From assembly GCF_016860525.1 (NCBI RefSeq), contig NZ_BNEA01000015.1:2666001-2730000 (forward strand): DNA of 64,000 nt, given 5' to 3'. The DNA comes from Streptomyces rubradiris (GTDB lineage: Bacteria; Actinomycetota; Actinomycetes; Streptomycetales; Streptomycetaceae). The notes beneath the pieces are model-generated. The model was not told the origin of the DNA and did not search any database. It saw only the letters and a program-made list of their open reading frames with translations. The position numbers and the translations under genes are program-made. Numbering within the stretch: position 1 is the first letter of the stretch; each line of letters starts with the position of its first letter. Shown here piece after piece: positions 37,719 to 47,951 of this stretch.

Positions 37719-38957
37719 TCAGCCGGGGTACGGCGGGAACCGGCCGGTGAGCGCGCGCACCTCCTCCCGGGCCCGGGCCGGCTCGGTCTCGCCGCGCAAC
37801 ACGGCCGCGAGCAGCGCCGCGATCCGCACCATCTCCGGCTCCCCCATGCCCTGGGTGGTCACCGCCGCCGTACCCAGGCGCAGGCCGCGGCCGTCGCCGT
37901 GCGGCAGCACACAGCAGTCCAGCACCAGCCCGGCCGCGAGCAGCCGGCCGCGCGCACCGCGGCCGTCCACGCCGAGCGGGGCCGGGTCCGCGGTGATCAG
38001 GTGGGTGTCCGTGCCGCCGGTGGTGACGACCAGCCCCTCCGCGGCCAGGTGACCGGCCAGCACCCGGGCGTTGTCGACCACCCGATGGGCGTACGCCTCG
38101 AACGCGGGTGTCGCCGCCTCGCCGAACGCGACCGCCTTCGCGGCGATGGTGTGCATCTGGGCGCCGCCCTGGGTGAACGGGAACACGGCCCGGTCCACCC
38201 GCCGGGCCAGCTCGGCCCCGCACAGGATCATCCCGCCGCGCGGGCCGCGCAGCACCTTGTGGGTGGTCGCGCAGACGATGTCCGCGTACGGCACCGGGTT
38301 CGGTGCCGCGCCCCCGGCGACCAGCCCGATGGGGTGACCGGCGTCCGCGATCAGATAGGCCCCGACCTCGTCGGCGACCTCCCGGAAGAAGGCGTAGTCC
38401 GGGTGGCGGGGGTAGGCGATGGAGCCGCACACGATGGCCTTGGGCCGGTGGTTCCGCGCCAGGTGGCGCACCTGGTCGTGGTCGATCAGCCCGGTCTCGG
38501 CGTCGACGCCGTAGCCCACGAAGTCGAACCAGCGGCCGGAGAAGTTGGCCGGCGAGCCGTGGGTGAGGTGGCCGCCGTGGGGCAGGCCGAGGGCGAGGAC
38601 GGTGTCCCCGGGGCGCAGCAGGGCCGCATAGGCGGCCAGCACGGCGGAGGAGCCGGAGTGCGGCTGGACGTTGGCGTGCTCGGCGCCGAACAGGGCCCTG
38701 GCGCGGTCGACGGCGGCGCGTTCGGCGACGTCGACGATCTCGCAGCCGCCGTGGTGGCGGGCGCCGGGGTAGCCCTCGGCGTACTTGTTGGCGAACGCGG
38801 AGCCGAGGGCGGCGAGGACGGCCGGGGAGCAGAAGTTCTCGGCGGCGATCAGCTGGAGCGTGGTCGACTGCCGTGCCAGTTCGCCGAGCAGGAGTTCGGC
38901 CATCGCCGGGTCCTGCCGGCGCAGGACGTCGGTCTCGAGGGTGTGGGTGACCGACAT
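37719..38957 (-). CDS. Serine hydroxymethyltransferase-like PLP enzyme
   Basis: This 412-residue fold-type I PLP enzyme aligns with GlyA throughout: PLP Lys in TTHKVLRGPRGG, Asp and His in DAGHPIGLVAGG, HGGHLTHG, and substrate Arg in GLRLGT. It is not a standard GlyA: the catalytic Tyr pair after YAEGYPG is His-His (ARHHGGCE rather than RYYGGCE), and GTPA is GTAA. It could act on another beta-hydroxy or alpha-methyl amino acid. It sits between the WecA-like gene and the PTP-like gene on one strand. Confidence 0.85.
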   Translation of the reverse strand: MSVTHTLETDVLRRQDPAMAELLLGELARQSTTLQLIAAENFCSPAVLAALGSAFANKYAEGYPGARHHGGCEIVDVAERAAVDRARALFGAEHANVQPHSGSSAVLAAYAALLRPGDTVLALGLPHGGHLTHGSPANFSGRWFDFVGYGVDAETGLIDHDQVRHLARNHRPKAIVCGSIAYPRHPDYAFFREVADEVGAYLIADAGHPIGLVAGGAAPNPVPYADIVCATTHKVLRGPRGGMILCGAELARRVDRAVFPFTQGGAQMHTIAAKAVAFGEAATPAFEAYAHRVVDNARVLAGHLAAEGLVVTTGGTDTHLITADPAPLGVDGRGARGRLLAAGLVLDCCVLPHGDGRGLRLGTAAVTTQGMGEPEMVRIAALLAAVLRGETEPARAREEVRALTGRFPPYPG

Positions 38958-39054
38958 GGCGGGCTCCCGGGCGGTCGGCGGTGACGTACGTCCAATGTAG
39001 GCCGGTCCCCCATGGGCCGCCCGGTGTCGCGCCGCAAGGGGCGCTCACGCCCCC

Positions 39055-39732
39055 CTACGTCCGCGCCGGGACCCCCGTCAGCGCCGTGACCACCGGGTCC
39101 AGGGCGTCCCGTATCTCGTCGCCGATGGAGCGGAAGAACGTCAGCGGCGCGCCGTAGGGGTCGTACACCTCGTCCGCCTCGGCGTTCGGGGCGAGCAGCC
39201 AGCCACGCAGCGCCGCCGCGGCCCGCACCAGCGCCCGCGCCCGCATGACCACGCCGTCCTCCAGCGGCGGCAAAGTGGCCGGATCTATCGCCCGGACCAG
39301 GCGGGTGAACTCCTTCAGGGTGAAGGTGCGCAGGCCCGCCGAGTGGCCCATGGAGATGACCTGGGCGCGATGGTCACGGGTGGCGGTCAGCACCAGGTCG
39401 GCCCTGATCACGTGCTCGTCCAGCAGTTCCCGGCCGACGAAGCCGGAGGCGTCCGCGCCGAACTCGGCCAGTACCGTCTCCGCGTGGGACTCCATGGGCG
39501 CGCCCTCGTGGCCCCAGGTGCCCGCGCTCTCCACGATCAGCCCGCCGCCGAGCACGCCGAGCCGCTCCGCGACGAAGTGGCGGGTCAGCCGTTCGGTGAT
39601 GGGCGAGCGGCACACGTTACCGGTGCTGACGTGGAGGATGCGGAAGGTGTCGCGGGGGAACCCGAACGTCGTCGTCTCCTCCGCGCTCCAGCTCCCGCCG
39701 CCTATGCCGCGCCCCGTCCCAGGGGCCGTCAA
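39055..39732 (-). CDS. LMW protein-tyrosine-phosphatase-like protein lacking nucleophile
   Basis: This 225-residue protein has a low-molecular-weight PTP fold: HVSTGNVCRSPITERL at the P-loop and VYDPYG in place of the usual acid motif DPxG. The catalytic Cys of the CX5R loop is Ser here (STGNVCR), so classical phosphatase chemistry should be lost, although binding of a phosphoprotein remains possible. The TTG start at 39732 overlaps the tsaC stop (TTGA) and has GAGGTGG upstream, so the two are coupled. Confidence 0.8.
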   Translation of the reverse strand: MTAPGTGRGIGGGSWSAEETTTFGFPRDTFRILHVSTGNVCRSPITERLTRHFVAERLGVLGGGLIVESAGTWGHEGAPMESHAETVLAEFGADASGFVGRELLDEHVIRADLVLTATRDHRAQVISMGHSAGLRTFTLKEFTRLVRAIDPATLPPLEDGVVMRARALVRAAAALRGWLLAPNAEADEVYDPYGAPLTFFRSIGDEIRDALDPVVTALTGVPART

Positions 39733-40376
39733 TTCGCCACCTCGAGGTCGGGTACGACCTTGCGCAGCTCCTCCGGGGAGAGCGCGCCCTCGCGCAGCAG
39801 CACCGGCACCCGGCGGGTGACGTCCACGATGGACGACGGCACGTTGCCGGGGGTGGGGCCGCCGTCGAGGTAGACGGAGACGGAGTCGCCGAGCATGTCC
39901 TGGGCGGCGTCGCAGTCCTCCGGCGCCGGGTGGCCGGAGAGGTTCGCCGAGGAGACGGCCATCGGCCCGACCTCGGTGAGCAGTTCGATGGCGACCGGGT
40001 GCAGCGGCATGCGCACGGCGACCGTGCCCCGGGTGTCGCCGAGGTCCCACTGGAGGGACGGCTGGTGCTTGGCGACGAGCGTCAGCGCGCCCGGCCAGAA
40101 CGCGTCGACCAGCTCCCAGGCCAGCTCGGAGAAGTCCGTGACCAGGCCGTGCAGGGTGTTCGGGGAGCCGATGAGGACGGGGGTGGGCATGCCGCGGCCC
40201 CGGCCCTTGGCGTCGAGCAGGTCGGCGACCGCCTGCGAGGAGAACGCGTCGGCGCCGATGCCGTAGACCGTGTCGGTCGGCAGCACCACCAGCTCGCCGC
40301 GGCGGACGGCGGACGCGGCCTCGCGCAGACCCGTCACGCGGTCGGTCGCGTCGTTGGTGTCGTATCGCCGTGCCAT
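39729..40376 (-). CDS. tsaC: L-threonylcarbamoyladenylate synthase (Sua5/YrdC)
   Basis: This 215-residue enzyme makes threonylcarbamoyl-AMP from Thr, bicarbonate and ATP, the first step of t6A formation on ANN-decoding tRNAs. It has LVVLPTDTVYGIGADAF, the basic KGRGRGMPTPVLI region and VSSANLSGHPAP. ATG 40376 follows GAGGAGG. Order prfA-prmC-tsaC is common in bacteria. Confidence 0.95.
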   Translation of the reverse strand: MARRYDTNDATDRVTGLREAASAVRRGELVVLPTDTVYGIGADAFSSQAVADLLDAKGRGRGMPTPVLIGSPNTLHGLVTDFSELAWELVDAFWPGALTLVAKHQPSLQWDLGDTRGTVAVRMPLHPVAIELLTEVGPMAVSSANLSGHPAPEDCDAAQDMLGDSVSVYLDGGPTPGNVPSSIVDVTRRVPVLLREGALSPEELRKVVPDLEVAN

Positions 40377-40428
40377 GGCTAGCGGGCCTCCTCGTACACG
40401 TACTGCGGGATGGAAGTCGTCTCAGGGG

Positions 40429-41274
40429 TCACGGCAGCGCCTTGCGGGCGGTGGCGAAGCGCGGCCGGTTGTTGAGGTCGGGGTGGTCGGCCGCGTCGGC
40501 CCAGCCCCGCTCCTCGGTGAAGATCCACGGCACCTGGCCGCCCTGGGTGTCGGCGTGCTCGATGACGACGACCCCCCCGGGGCGCAGCAGGCGGTGCGCG
40601 GTGCGTTCGAGGCCCCGGATGAGGTCGAGTCCGTCCTCACCGGAGAACAGCGCCAGCTCGGGGTCGTAGTCGCGGGCCTCGGGGGCGACGTACTCCCATT
40701 CGGTGAGCGGGATGTACGGCGGGTTGGAGATGACCAGGTCCACCTGGCCGTCGAGGTCCGGGAAGGCGGTCAGCGCGTCGCCCTGGCGCAGGTCGACGCG
40801 GGAGCCGGCCATGTTCTTCCGGGTCCACACGAGGGCGTCCTCGGACAGCTCCACGGCGTGCACGCGCGAGCGCGGCACCTCCTGGGCGAGGGCGAGCGCG
40901 ATGGCGCCGGAGCCGGTGCACAGGTCGACGATGCACGGTTCGACGACGTCCATGGCGCGCACGGCGTCTATGGCCCAGCCGACCACGGACTCGGTCTCCG
41001 GCCGGGGCACGAACACGCCCGGCCCGACCTGGAGCTCCAGGTAGCGGAAGTAGGCCCGCCCGGTGATGTGCTGCAGCGGCTCGCGCTGCTCGCGCCGGGC
41101 GATGACCTCCCAGTACCGGGCGTCGAAGTCGGCGTCCTTCACGGAGTGCAGCTGGCCGCGCTTCACGCCGTGCACGAACGCGGCCAGCTCCTCCGCGTCG
41201 TTGCGCGGCGAGGGCACACCGGCGTCGGCCAGCCGCTGGGTGGCCTGGGCCACCTCGGCGAGCAGCAGGTTCAC
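40429..41274 (-). CDS. prmC: Release factor glutamine methyltransferase
   Basis: This 281-residue SAM-dependent enzyme methylates the Gln of the GGQ motif in RF1 and RF2. SAM site [14 protein letters not shown], catalytic NPPY (SNPPYIPL). GTG 41274 ([10 protein letters not shown]) follows GGAGGAG. It lies 35 nt behind prfA, whose product is its substrate. Confidence 0.95.
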   Translation of the reverse strand: MNLLLAEVAQATQRLADAGVPSPRNDAEELAAFVHGVKRGQLHSVKDADFDARYWEVIARREQREPLQHITGRAYFRYLELQVGPGVFVPRPETESVVGWAIDAVRAMDVVEPCIVDLCTGSGAIALALAQEVPRSRVHAVELSEDALVWTRKNMAGSRVDLRQGDALTAFPDLDGQVDLVISNPPYIPLTEWEYVAPEARDYDPELALFSGEDGLDLIRGLERTAHRLLRPGGVVVIEHADTQGGQVPWIFTEERGWADAADHPDLNNRPRFATARKALP

Positions 41275-41309
41275 GCGTCTCCTCCGTGTCGAACTGGTGC
41301 GTACGGGTG

Positions 41310-42377
<1,068 letters not shown>

Positions 42378-42417
42378 CTTGGGCTCCTGTACTGCGGTGA
42401 GGGGAAGGGCGGCGACC

Positions 42418-42473
42418 AAAAACGCCGGTCCCGGGCACACCCGCCGGTGAGCGGGTGTGGCCGTGGACCGGCG
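42418..42473 (-). terminator. Intrinsic terminator after rpmE
   Basis: CGCCGGTCC/GGACCGGCG encloses CACACCCGC/GCGGGTGTG, followed on the minus strand by U5 (42422-42418). It is one of the best intrinsic terminators in the window. Confidence 0.9.
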
Positions 42474-42485
42474 AAATGGGGCTCG

Positions 42486-42707
42486 CTACTTCTTGGAGCC
42501 GGCGGCCTTGCCGAAGCGGGCCTCGAAGCGGGCCACACGGCCACCGGTGTCGAGGATCTTCTGCTTGCCCGTGTAGAACGGGTGGCACTCGGAGCAGACC
42601 TCGGCCCGGATGGTGCCGGACTCGATGGTGCTGCGGGTGGTGAACGACGCGCCGCAGGTGCAGCTGACCTGCGTCTCGACGTACGCGGGGTGGATGTCGC
42701 GCTTCAA
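42486..42707 (-). CDS. rpmE: Ribosomal protein L31 (zinc-type)
   Basis: This 73-residue 50S protein has the C+ motif: CTC near residues 15-17 and CSEC near 36-39, binding one zinc. TTG 42707 is the start ([13 protein letters not shown]), 5-6 nt after AGGAG. Preceded by a sigma-R type promoter; in S. coelicolor an L31 gene belongs to the thiol-stress regulon. Confidence 0.95.
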   Translation of the reverse strand: MKRDIHPAYVETQVSCTCGASFTTRSTIESGTIRAEVCSECHPFYTGKQKILDTGGRVARFEARFGKAAGSKK

Positions 42708-42811
42708 GGTGTCTCCTAGGTTTCGGGAGGGCGCCGGGTCGCTGCCGCGGGATGCGGAGGCGTGAACCGGAGCCGACGTACCAGTCTGCCAGGACTGGCG
42801 CCATCCACCCA

Positions 42812-42838
42812 AACCGGGGGTGCGACAGTTCTATTCCC
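42812..42838 (-). promoter_or_regulatory. Sigma-R type promoter of rpmE
   Basis: On the minus strand GGGAAT (42838-42833) and GTT (42814-42812) are separated by exactly 18 nt, matching the sigma-R consensus GGGAAT-N18-GTT. The leader would be about 100 nt. An inverted repeat CCAGTC-N6-GACTGG (42781-42798) lies within it. Confidence 0.8.
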
Positions 42839-42867
42839 GGGGGTGCGCAGACACCGCCCCGCGCCCG

Positions 42868-43998
42868 TCACGGGGCGCTGACCACGCCGTTGGCCTCGCC
42901 CGTCGCCGTGCCCTCCGTGGCCGCCTTCGGGATCTCCTGGTCGTTCCTCAGGGCGTTCCAGACCAGCTGGGCCTTGGCGGTGTCCAGCAGGACCCGGTTG
43001 GGGTTGGCCGGGTCGTACTGGACCGGCATCGTGACCATCTTCATGTCCGAGGAGCCGATGCCCTTCAGGCCGCCCGCGAAGTCGATCAGGGAGTTGACCG
43101 AGCCGAGGTCGGAGTCGGTCGTGACGGCCTTGGTGGCGGTGTCGGCGAGGTCGTAGAGCTTCTTGGGGTTGCTGAAGACGCCCACGTGCTTGACCTGGTC
43201 GATGAGGGCCTTGATGAACGCCTGCTGAAGCTGGATGCGGCCGAGGTCGGAGCCGTCGCCCACGCCGTGCCGGGTGCGGACCAGGCCGAGGGCCTGCTCG
43301 CCGTCGAGGGTGTGCGGGCCGGCCTTGAGGTCGAGGTGGCTCTGTTTGTCGTGGATGTCCTCGCTGGTGGTGATCCGTACGCCGCCGAGGTCGTCGATGA
43401 GCTGCTGGAAGCCCTGGAAGTCGACCTCCAGGTAGTGGTCCATGCGGATGCCGGTGATGGACTCGACGGTCTTGACGGCGCAGGCCGCGCCGCCGGTGGA
43501 GTACGCCTCGTTGAACATCACCTCGGTGGCGGCCGGGTGGACGGTGCCCTTGGTGTCGGTGCACTCGGGGCGGTCGACCAGGGTGTCCCGGGGGATCGAG
43601 ACCACGCTGGCCCGTTTGTGCCCCTCGTACACGTGGACGATCATCGCGGTGTCGGAGCGGGCGCTGCCGTCGTCCGTGCCGCCGCCGAGCTTCTTGTTCG
43701 AGCCGGCCCGCGTGTCCGAGCCGAGGACCAGGATGTTCTCGGAGCCGTTGTCGATCTTCTCGGGCCGGTCGGTGCCGAGGGCCTGGTTCAGGTCGACGCT
43801 GTGCAGGTTGCCGTTGAGCTTGAAGTAGACGAACCCGGCGCCCGCGCCGCCCAGCACGACGACACCCGCCGCGGTCCAGGCAGTCGCGCGCAGGGCCTTG
43901 CGGGCCGTACTGGGGGCCTTGCGGCGGCGCCCCTTGCCCCGGCGGCGGGGACCGGTCGTGCCCGGCTCGGTTATGGCGGGCGTGCTCTCGGCGGCCAC
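42868..43998 (-). CDS. LytR-CpsA-Psr family glycopolymer transferase
   Basis: This 376-residue enzyme transfers polyprenyl-linked wall polymers to peptidoglycan. A basic cytoplasmic N-terminus (RRRGKGRRRKA) and one membrane helix (ATAWTAAGVVVLGGAGAGFVYF) precede the extracellular LCP domain, with ILVLGSDTRAG, DTAMIVHV, SIPRDTLV and VRTRHGVGDGSDLGRIQLQQ (phosphate-binding Arg residues). GTG 43998 follows AGGAG. It fits functionally with the WecA/TagO-like gene at 36250. Confidence 0.93.
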   Translation of the reverse strand: MAAESTPAITEPGTTGPRRRGKGRRRKAPSTARKALRATAWTAAGVVVLGGAGAGFVYFKLNGNLHSVDLNQALGTDRPEKIDNGSENILVLGSDTRAGSNKKLGGGTDDGSARSDTAMIVHVYEGHKRASVVSIPRDTLVDRPECTDTKGTVHPAATEVMFNEAYSTGGAACAVKTVESITGIRMDHYLEVDFQGFQQLIDDLGGVRITTSEDIHDKQSHLDLKAGPHTLDGEQALGLVRTRHGVGDGSDLGRIQLQQAFIKALIDQVKHVGVFSNPKKLYDLADTATKAVTTDSDLGSVNSLIDFAGGLKGIGSSDMKMVTMPVQYDPANPNRVLLDTAKAQLVWNALRNDQEIPKAATEGTATGEANGVVSAP

Positions 43999-44281
43999 AT
44001 CGCTCCTAGGTCTCGGCGGTCGGATACCCCCTGCGGTCAGGGTCGGGCGCGGTCGTCACCGCTCCATCGTCGCTCTGCCTGGTCAGACAGAGAAACTCGG
44101 GACAGGGTTGCACAACACACAGTGGCCGACGGGTACGGAAACGGGCACGGTACGTAGTCGGGCGGGCCGAGCGGACGGCGCTCACCTGCGGATACGGGGC
44201 CGCCGACGGGGTGCCGGGCAATCGGTGCCCGCCGGGAACTCTGTGGCAAAGATCTCGCCACCGGTACAGCGGGGGGAGCGG

Positions 44282-44316
44282 AAAGGGCCGCCTCCCCGGA
44301 CGGGAAGCGGCCCTTT
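44282..44316 (-). terminator. Terminator after rho
   Basis: AAAGGGCCGC (44282-44291) pairs with GCGGCCCTTT (44307-44316) around a 15-nt loop, 19 nt past the rho stop. U-rich ends on both strands make it potentially bidirectional. Confidence 0.75.
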
Positions 44317-44334
44317 TCAGCGGTGCGCCGACGC

Positions 44335-46338
44335 TCAGTCGCCGTTGCCCGGCGTCGGCGTCGTCTTCTGGATCTGCATCAGGAACTCGACGTTCGACTT
44401 GGTCTGCTTCATCTTGTCGAGGAGCAGCTCGATCGCCTGCTGCTGGTCCAGCGCGTGCAGCACCCGGCGGAGCTTCCAGACGATGGCCAGCTCCTCGGCA
44501 CCGAGCAGGATCTCCTCCTTACGGGTGCCGGACGCGTCCACGTCCACCGCCGGGAAGATCCGCTTGTCCGCGAGCTTCCGGTCGAGCTTCAGCTCCATGT
44601 TGCCGGTGCCCTTGAACTCCTCGAAGATCACCTCGTCCATGCGGGACCCGGTGTCCACCAGAGCGGTGGCGAGGATGGTCAGCGAGCCGCCGTCCTCGAT
44701 GTTGCGCGCCGCGCCGAAGAACCGCTTCGGCGGGTAGAGCGCGGTGGAGTCGACACCACCGGACAGGATGCGGCCGGAGGCCGGCGCCGCCAGGTTGTAG
44801 GCACGGCCCAGACGGGTGATCGAGTCCAGCAGCACGACCACGTCGTGGCCCAGCTCGACCAGCCGCTTGGCGCGCTCGATGGCCAGCTCGGCGACCGTGG
44901 TGTGGTCCTCGGCCGGACGGTCGAAGGTCGAGGAGATGACCTCGCCCTTGACCGACCGCTGCATGTCGGTGACCTCTTCCGGACGCTCGTCGACGAGGAC
45001 GACCATCAGGTGGCACTCGGGGTTGTTGTGCGTGATCGCGTTGGCGATCGCCTGCATGATCATGGTCTTGCCGGTCTTCGGCGGGGCCACGATCAGACCG
45101 CGCTGGCCCTTGCCGATCGGCGAGACCAGGTCGATGATCCGGGTGGTGAGCACGCCCGGGTCGGTCTCCAGGCGGAGCCGGTCCTGCGGGTACAGCGGGG
45201 TCAGCTTGTTGAACTCCGGGCGGCCGCGACCGTGTTCGGGCGCCATGCCGTTGACGGAGTCCAGGCGGACCAGCGCGTTGAACTTCTCGCGGCGCTCGCC
45301 CTCCTTCGGCTGGCGGACCGCGCCCGTGACGTGGTCGCCCTTGCGCAGGCCGTTCTTGCGGACCTGGGCGAGGGAGACGTAGACGTCGTTCGGGCCCGGC
45401 AGGTAGCCGGAGGTCCGGATGAAGGCGTAGTTGTCGAGGATGTCCAGGATGCCCGCGACCGGGATCAGGACGTCGTCCTCGGCCAGCTGCGGCTCGGCGA
45501 TCTCGTCACGGCCGCGACGGCCCCGGCGGTCGCGGTAGCGGCCGCGACGGCCACGGCGGCCGCCCTCGAAGTCGTCGTCGTCCTGCCGGCTGTCCTGGCG
45601 GCCGCCCTGCTGCTGGCCCTGCTGCTGACGCTGCTGGCCGCCCTGCTGCTCGTCGCCCTTGTTGCGGCGGTCCCGGTCCCGGCCGCGCTCGCGGCGGTCC
45701 CGGCGGCCACGGCCCTCGCCGTCACCGGCGTCGCCCTTGGCCTCGCCCTGCTGGGGCTGGAGCGCGGGCGTCTCGGCCTTGGGCTCGGTCCGGGCCTCGG
45801 CGGCGACGGTCTCGGCGCCGTTCTGCGCCGGGCTGCCCGCCTCGGCGGTGGCGCGGCGGCGCCGGCGCTCGGCCGGCGCGGTGTCCTCCGCCCCACGCTC
45901 GGCCGCGCCCGCGCGGGAGGTGTCCCCGGCCGGCTGGCCCGGGATCTCGATCTGCTGCTGGGCCGCGGCCTTCTCGGCAGGGGCCTCGGCGGTCTTGGCC
46001 GCCTTCTTCTCGGCGGCCTCCTCGCCGGTGCGCGCGCGGGAGGTGGCCCGGCGCTTCGGCTTGGTCTCGGTGGCGGTGTCGGCCTTGGCGGCGGGGGCTC
46101 CCCCGGCGGCCTGCGCCTCCTTGATGACCTCGATCAGCTGGCTCTTGCGCATCCGCGCGGTGCCCCTGATCCCGAGGCCCGAGGCGACCTGCTGCAGCTC
46201 GGCCAGCACCATGCCCTCGAGGCCGGTACCGCGGCGCCGCCGGGAGCCGGCACCGGTGGCAGGCGCGGAGGCGTCCGTGGCGGGCGCGGCAGCGGTCTCC
46301 TCGACACGTGCGCCCATCAGATCGGTGGTGTCGCTCAC
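44335..46338 (-). CDS. rho: Transcription termination factor Rho
   Basis: This 667-residue hexameric RNA helicase ends transcription. N-terminal Rho_N helices (to about 80) are followed by an insertion of about 200 residues rich in Arg, Gly, Gln and Asp ([28 protein letters not shown]), typical of high-GC actinobacteria and likely RNA-binding or condensate-forming. The core has the RNA-binding cold-shock-like domain ([13 protein letters not shown]) and the Walker [13 protein letters not shown] 46338 follows GGGAAGG. Confidence 0.97.
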   Translation of the reverse strand: MSDTTDLMGARVEETAAAPATDASAPATGAGSRRRRGTGLEGMVLAELQQVASGLGIRGTARMRKSQLIEVIKEAQAAGGAPAAKADTATETKPKRRATSRARTGEEAAEKKAAKTAEAPAEKAAAQQQIEIPGQPAGDTSRAGAAERGAEDTAPAERRRRRATAEAGSPAQNGAETVAAEARTEPKAETPALQPQQGEAKGDAGDGEGRGRRDRRERGRDRDRRNKGDEQQGGQQRQQQGQQQGGRQDSRQDDDDFEGGRRGRRGRYRDRRGRRGRDEIAEPQLAEDDVLIPVAGILDILDNYAFIRTSGYLPGPNDVYVSLAQVRKNGLRKGDHVTGAVRQPKEGERREKFNALVRLDSVNGMAPEHGRGRPEFNKLTPLYPQDRLRLETDPGVLTTRIIDLVSPIGKGQRGLIVAPPKTGKTMIMQAIANAITHNNPECHLMVVLVDERPEEVTDMQRSVKGEVISSTFDRPAEDHTTVAELAIERAKRLVELGHDVVVLLDSITRLGRAYNLAAPASGRILSGGVDSTALYPPKRFFGAARNIEDGGSLTILATALVDTGSRMDEVIFEEFKGTGNMELKLDRKLADKRIFPAVDVDASGTRKEEILLGAEELAIVWKLRRVLHALDQQQAIELLLDKMKQTKSNVEFLMQIQKTTPTPGNGD

Positions 46339-46759
46339 GAAGGGTCCTTCCCTGGAGCGGACGTCGGCCTGTCTGGCTCGGCGACCGGTTGTGCTGTCCG
46401 GCTACGGTCCTGTCTTCTGTGAACCGTGCCGGGGCGGTGGTCCGCCAAAGCGGCGGAAGAAATGTGCGGTGATGGCGCTTCCGCGAGCCGTGGCACCCAG
46501 TGTCACGTGGCGTGGTAGCACCGATTCCGAAGCTCCCCCAGAGGGGGTACCCCTACCGGCGGCCCGCTCAGTGTCCGCATACGTCGTACTGCCCAGGTAC
46601 GGCGCACGGAACACGGAGTGGCCCGGGAGGCTCCCGGAAGAATGTCTGTCCCGGACGGGGACACGAGGCACCTCGCCATGGTGGGGTCGGGTGCAGACTT
46701 GAGGTTAACACTACCGGATCCAACAAACATTCCCCCTCTCCAAATCCGGCAACCGTGTG
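46339..46759. other. 421-nt rho leader and thrB 3' flank
   Basis: There is no convincing gene. On the minus strand a -10-like TAGTGT (46713-46708) sits about 370 nt before the rho start, implying a long rho leader. I find no strong -35 hexamer. The long, C-rich leader suits Rho autoregulation. Confidence 0.5.
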
Positions 46760-47677
46760 TCAGGTCGCAAGCGGCAGCACGCTCGCTCCCTGGACATCCA
46801 GGTCCAGCCGGTTGGCGGCCCAGCCCTCCCCCGCGAGGTGGGAGACCTTGTCGGCGCTGTCGGCGTCGGCGAGGGCCATGACGGTGGGCCCGGCACCCGA
46901 GATGACGGCCGGGATGCCGTCGGCGCGCAGCCGCTCCACGAGCGCGGCGCTGTCGGGCATGGCCGGGGCCCGGTACTCCTGGTGGAGACGGTCCTCGGTG
47001 GCGGGCAGCAGCAGCTCGGGGCGCCTGGTGAGGGCCTCGACCAGCAGGGCGGCGCGGCCCGCGTTGGCGGCGGCGTCCACGTGCGGCACGGTGCGCGGGA
47101 GCAGACCGCGGGCGGTCTCGGTCAGTACCGGCTTTCCGGGCACGAAAACCACCGGAACGATGGAATCGTGCGGCTCCATCCTGATGGCGCGGGCGTTGCC
47201 GGCCTCCATCCAGGACAGCGTGAAACCGCCGAGCAGACACGCGGCCACGTTGTCCGGATGGCCCTCGATCTCGGTGGCCAGTTCCAGCAGCGCGGCGTCG
47301 TCCAGGCGGGCCTCGCCGCCTATGGTCACGGCGCGGGCGGCCACGATGCCGGCGCAGATGGCGGCGGAGGAGGAGCCGAGGCCCCGGCCGTGCGGAATGC
47401 GGTTGGCGCAGACGATCTCCAGCCCGCGGGGCTGTCCGCCCAGCAGGTCGAAGGCGGTCCGCAGGGAGCGGACGAGGAGGTGGCTCTCGTCCCGCGGCAG
47501 GGTCTCGCCGCCCTCACCCGCGATGTCGATGTGCAGCCCGGAGTCGGCGACCCTGACGACCACGTCGTCGTAGAGCCCCAGCGCGAGGCCGAGGGCGTCG
47601 AAGCCCGGGCCGAGGTTGGCGCTGGTGGCGGGAACGCGCACCCGGACGGCGGCGGCGCGGAACGCTGGACCGGCCAT
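46760..47677 (-). CDS. thrB: Homoserine kinase
   Basis: This 305-residue GHMP-family kinase phosphorylates homoserine for threonine synthesis. ATP loop IPHGRGLGSSSAA, N-terminal VRVPATSANLGPGFDALG, C-terminal ISGAGPTVMAL. ATG follows AAGGAGAG. A 274-nt gap separates it from thrC. A -10-like TAGGCT in that gap suggests it can be transcribed separately. Confidence 0.97.
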   Translation of the reverse strand: MAGPAFRAAAVRVRVPATSANLGPGFDALGLALGLYDDVVVRVADSGLHIDIAGEGGETLPRDESHLLVRSLRTAFDLLGGQPRGLEIVCANRIPHGRGLGSSSAAICAGIVAARAVTIGGEARLDDAALLELATEIEGHPDNVAACLLGGFTLSWMEAGNARAIRMEPHDSIVPVVFVPGKPVLTETARGLLPRTVPHVDAAANAGRAALLVEALTRRPELLLPATEDRLHQEYRAPAMPDSAALVERLRADGIPAVISGAGPTVMALADADSADKVSHLAGEGWAANRLDLDVQGASVLPLAT

Positions 47678-47951
47678 CGCTCGAAGACTCTCCTTGAGCT
47701 GCGTTTACGGTCGAATGACGCTCGATGGATTCGATGGTCACCCGGTGGACTGCCGATGACTGACGTACGAAGACCCGCCGGGCCGCGGAGACGGCGCGGC
47801 GCCTGCCATGCGCGAGGGCATATGCGGCAGGCGGGTTCGGTACAGCCTATCGAAGGAAGGTTCTGTGGCGACATAGGGCGCACAGGAGGCGCACGATGCG
47901 TGTCGTAAGCCCCCTGTGCACCTTGTCAGGGATTACCCGGTTCGGGGGCGC

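Noticed and set aside
42708..42867. Zur operator before rpmE
   Set aside because: I see no AT-rich Zur-type palindrome; this is the Cys-containing L31, whose paralogue without Cys is the Zur target. The sigma-R promoter explains the region.
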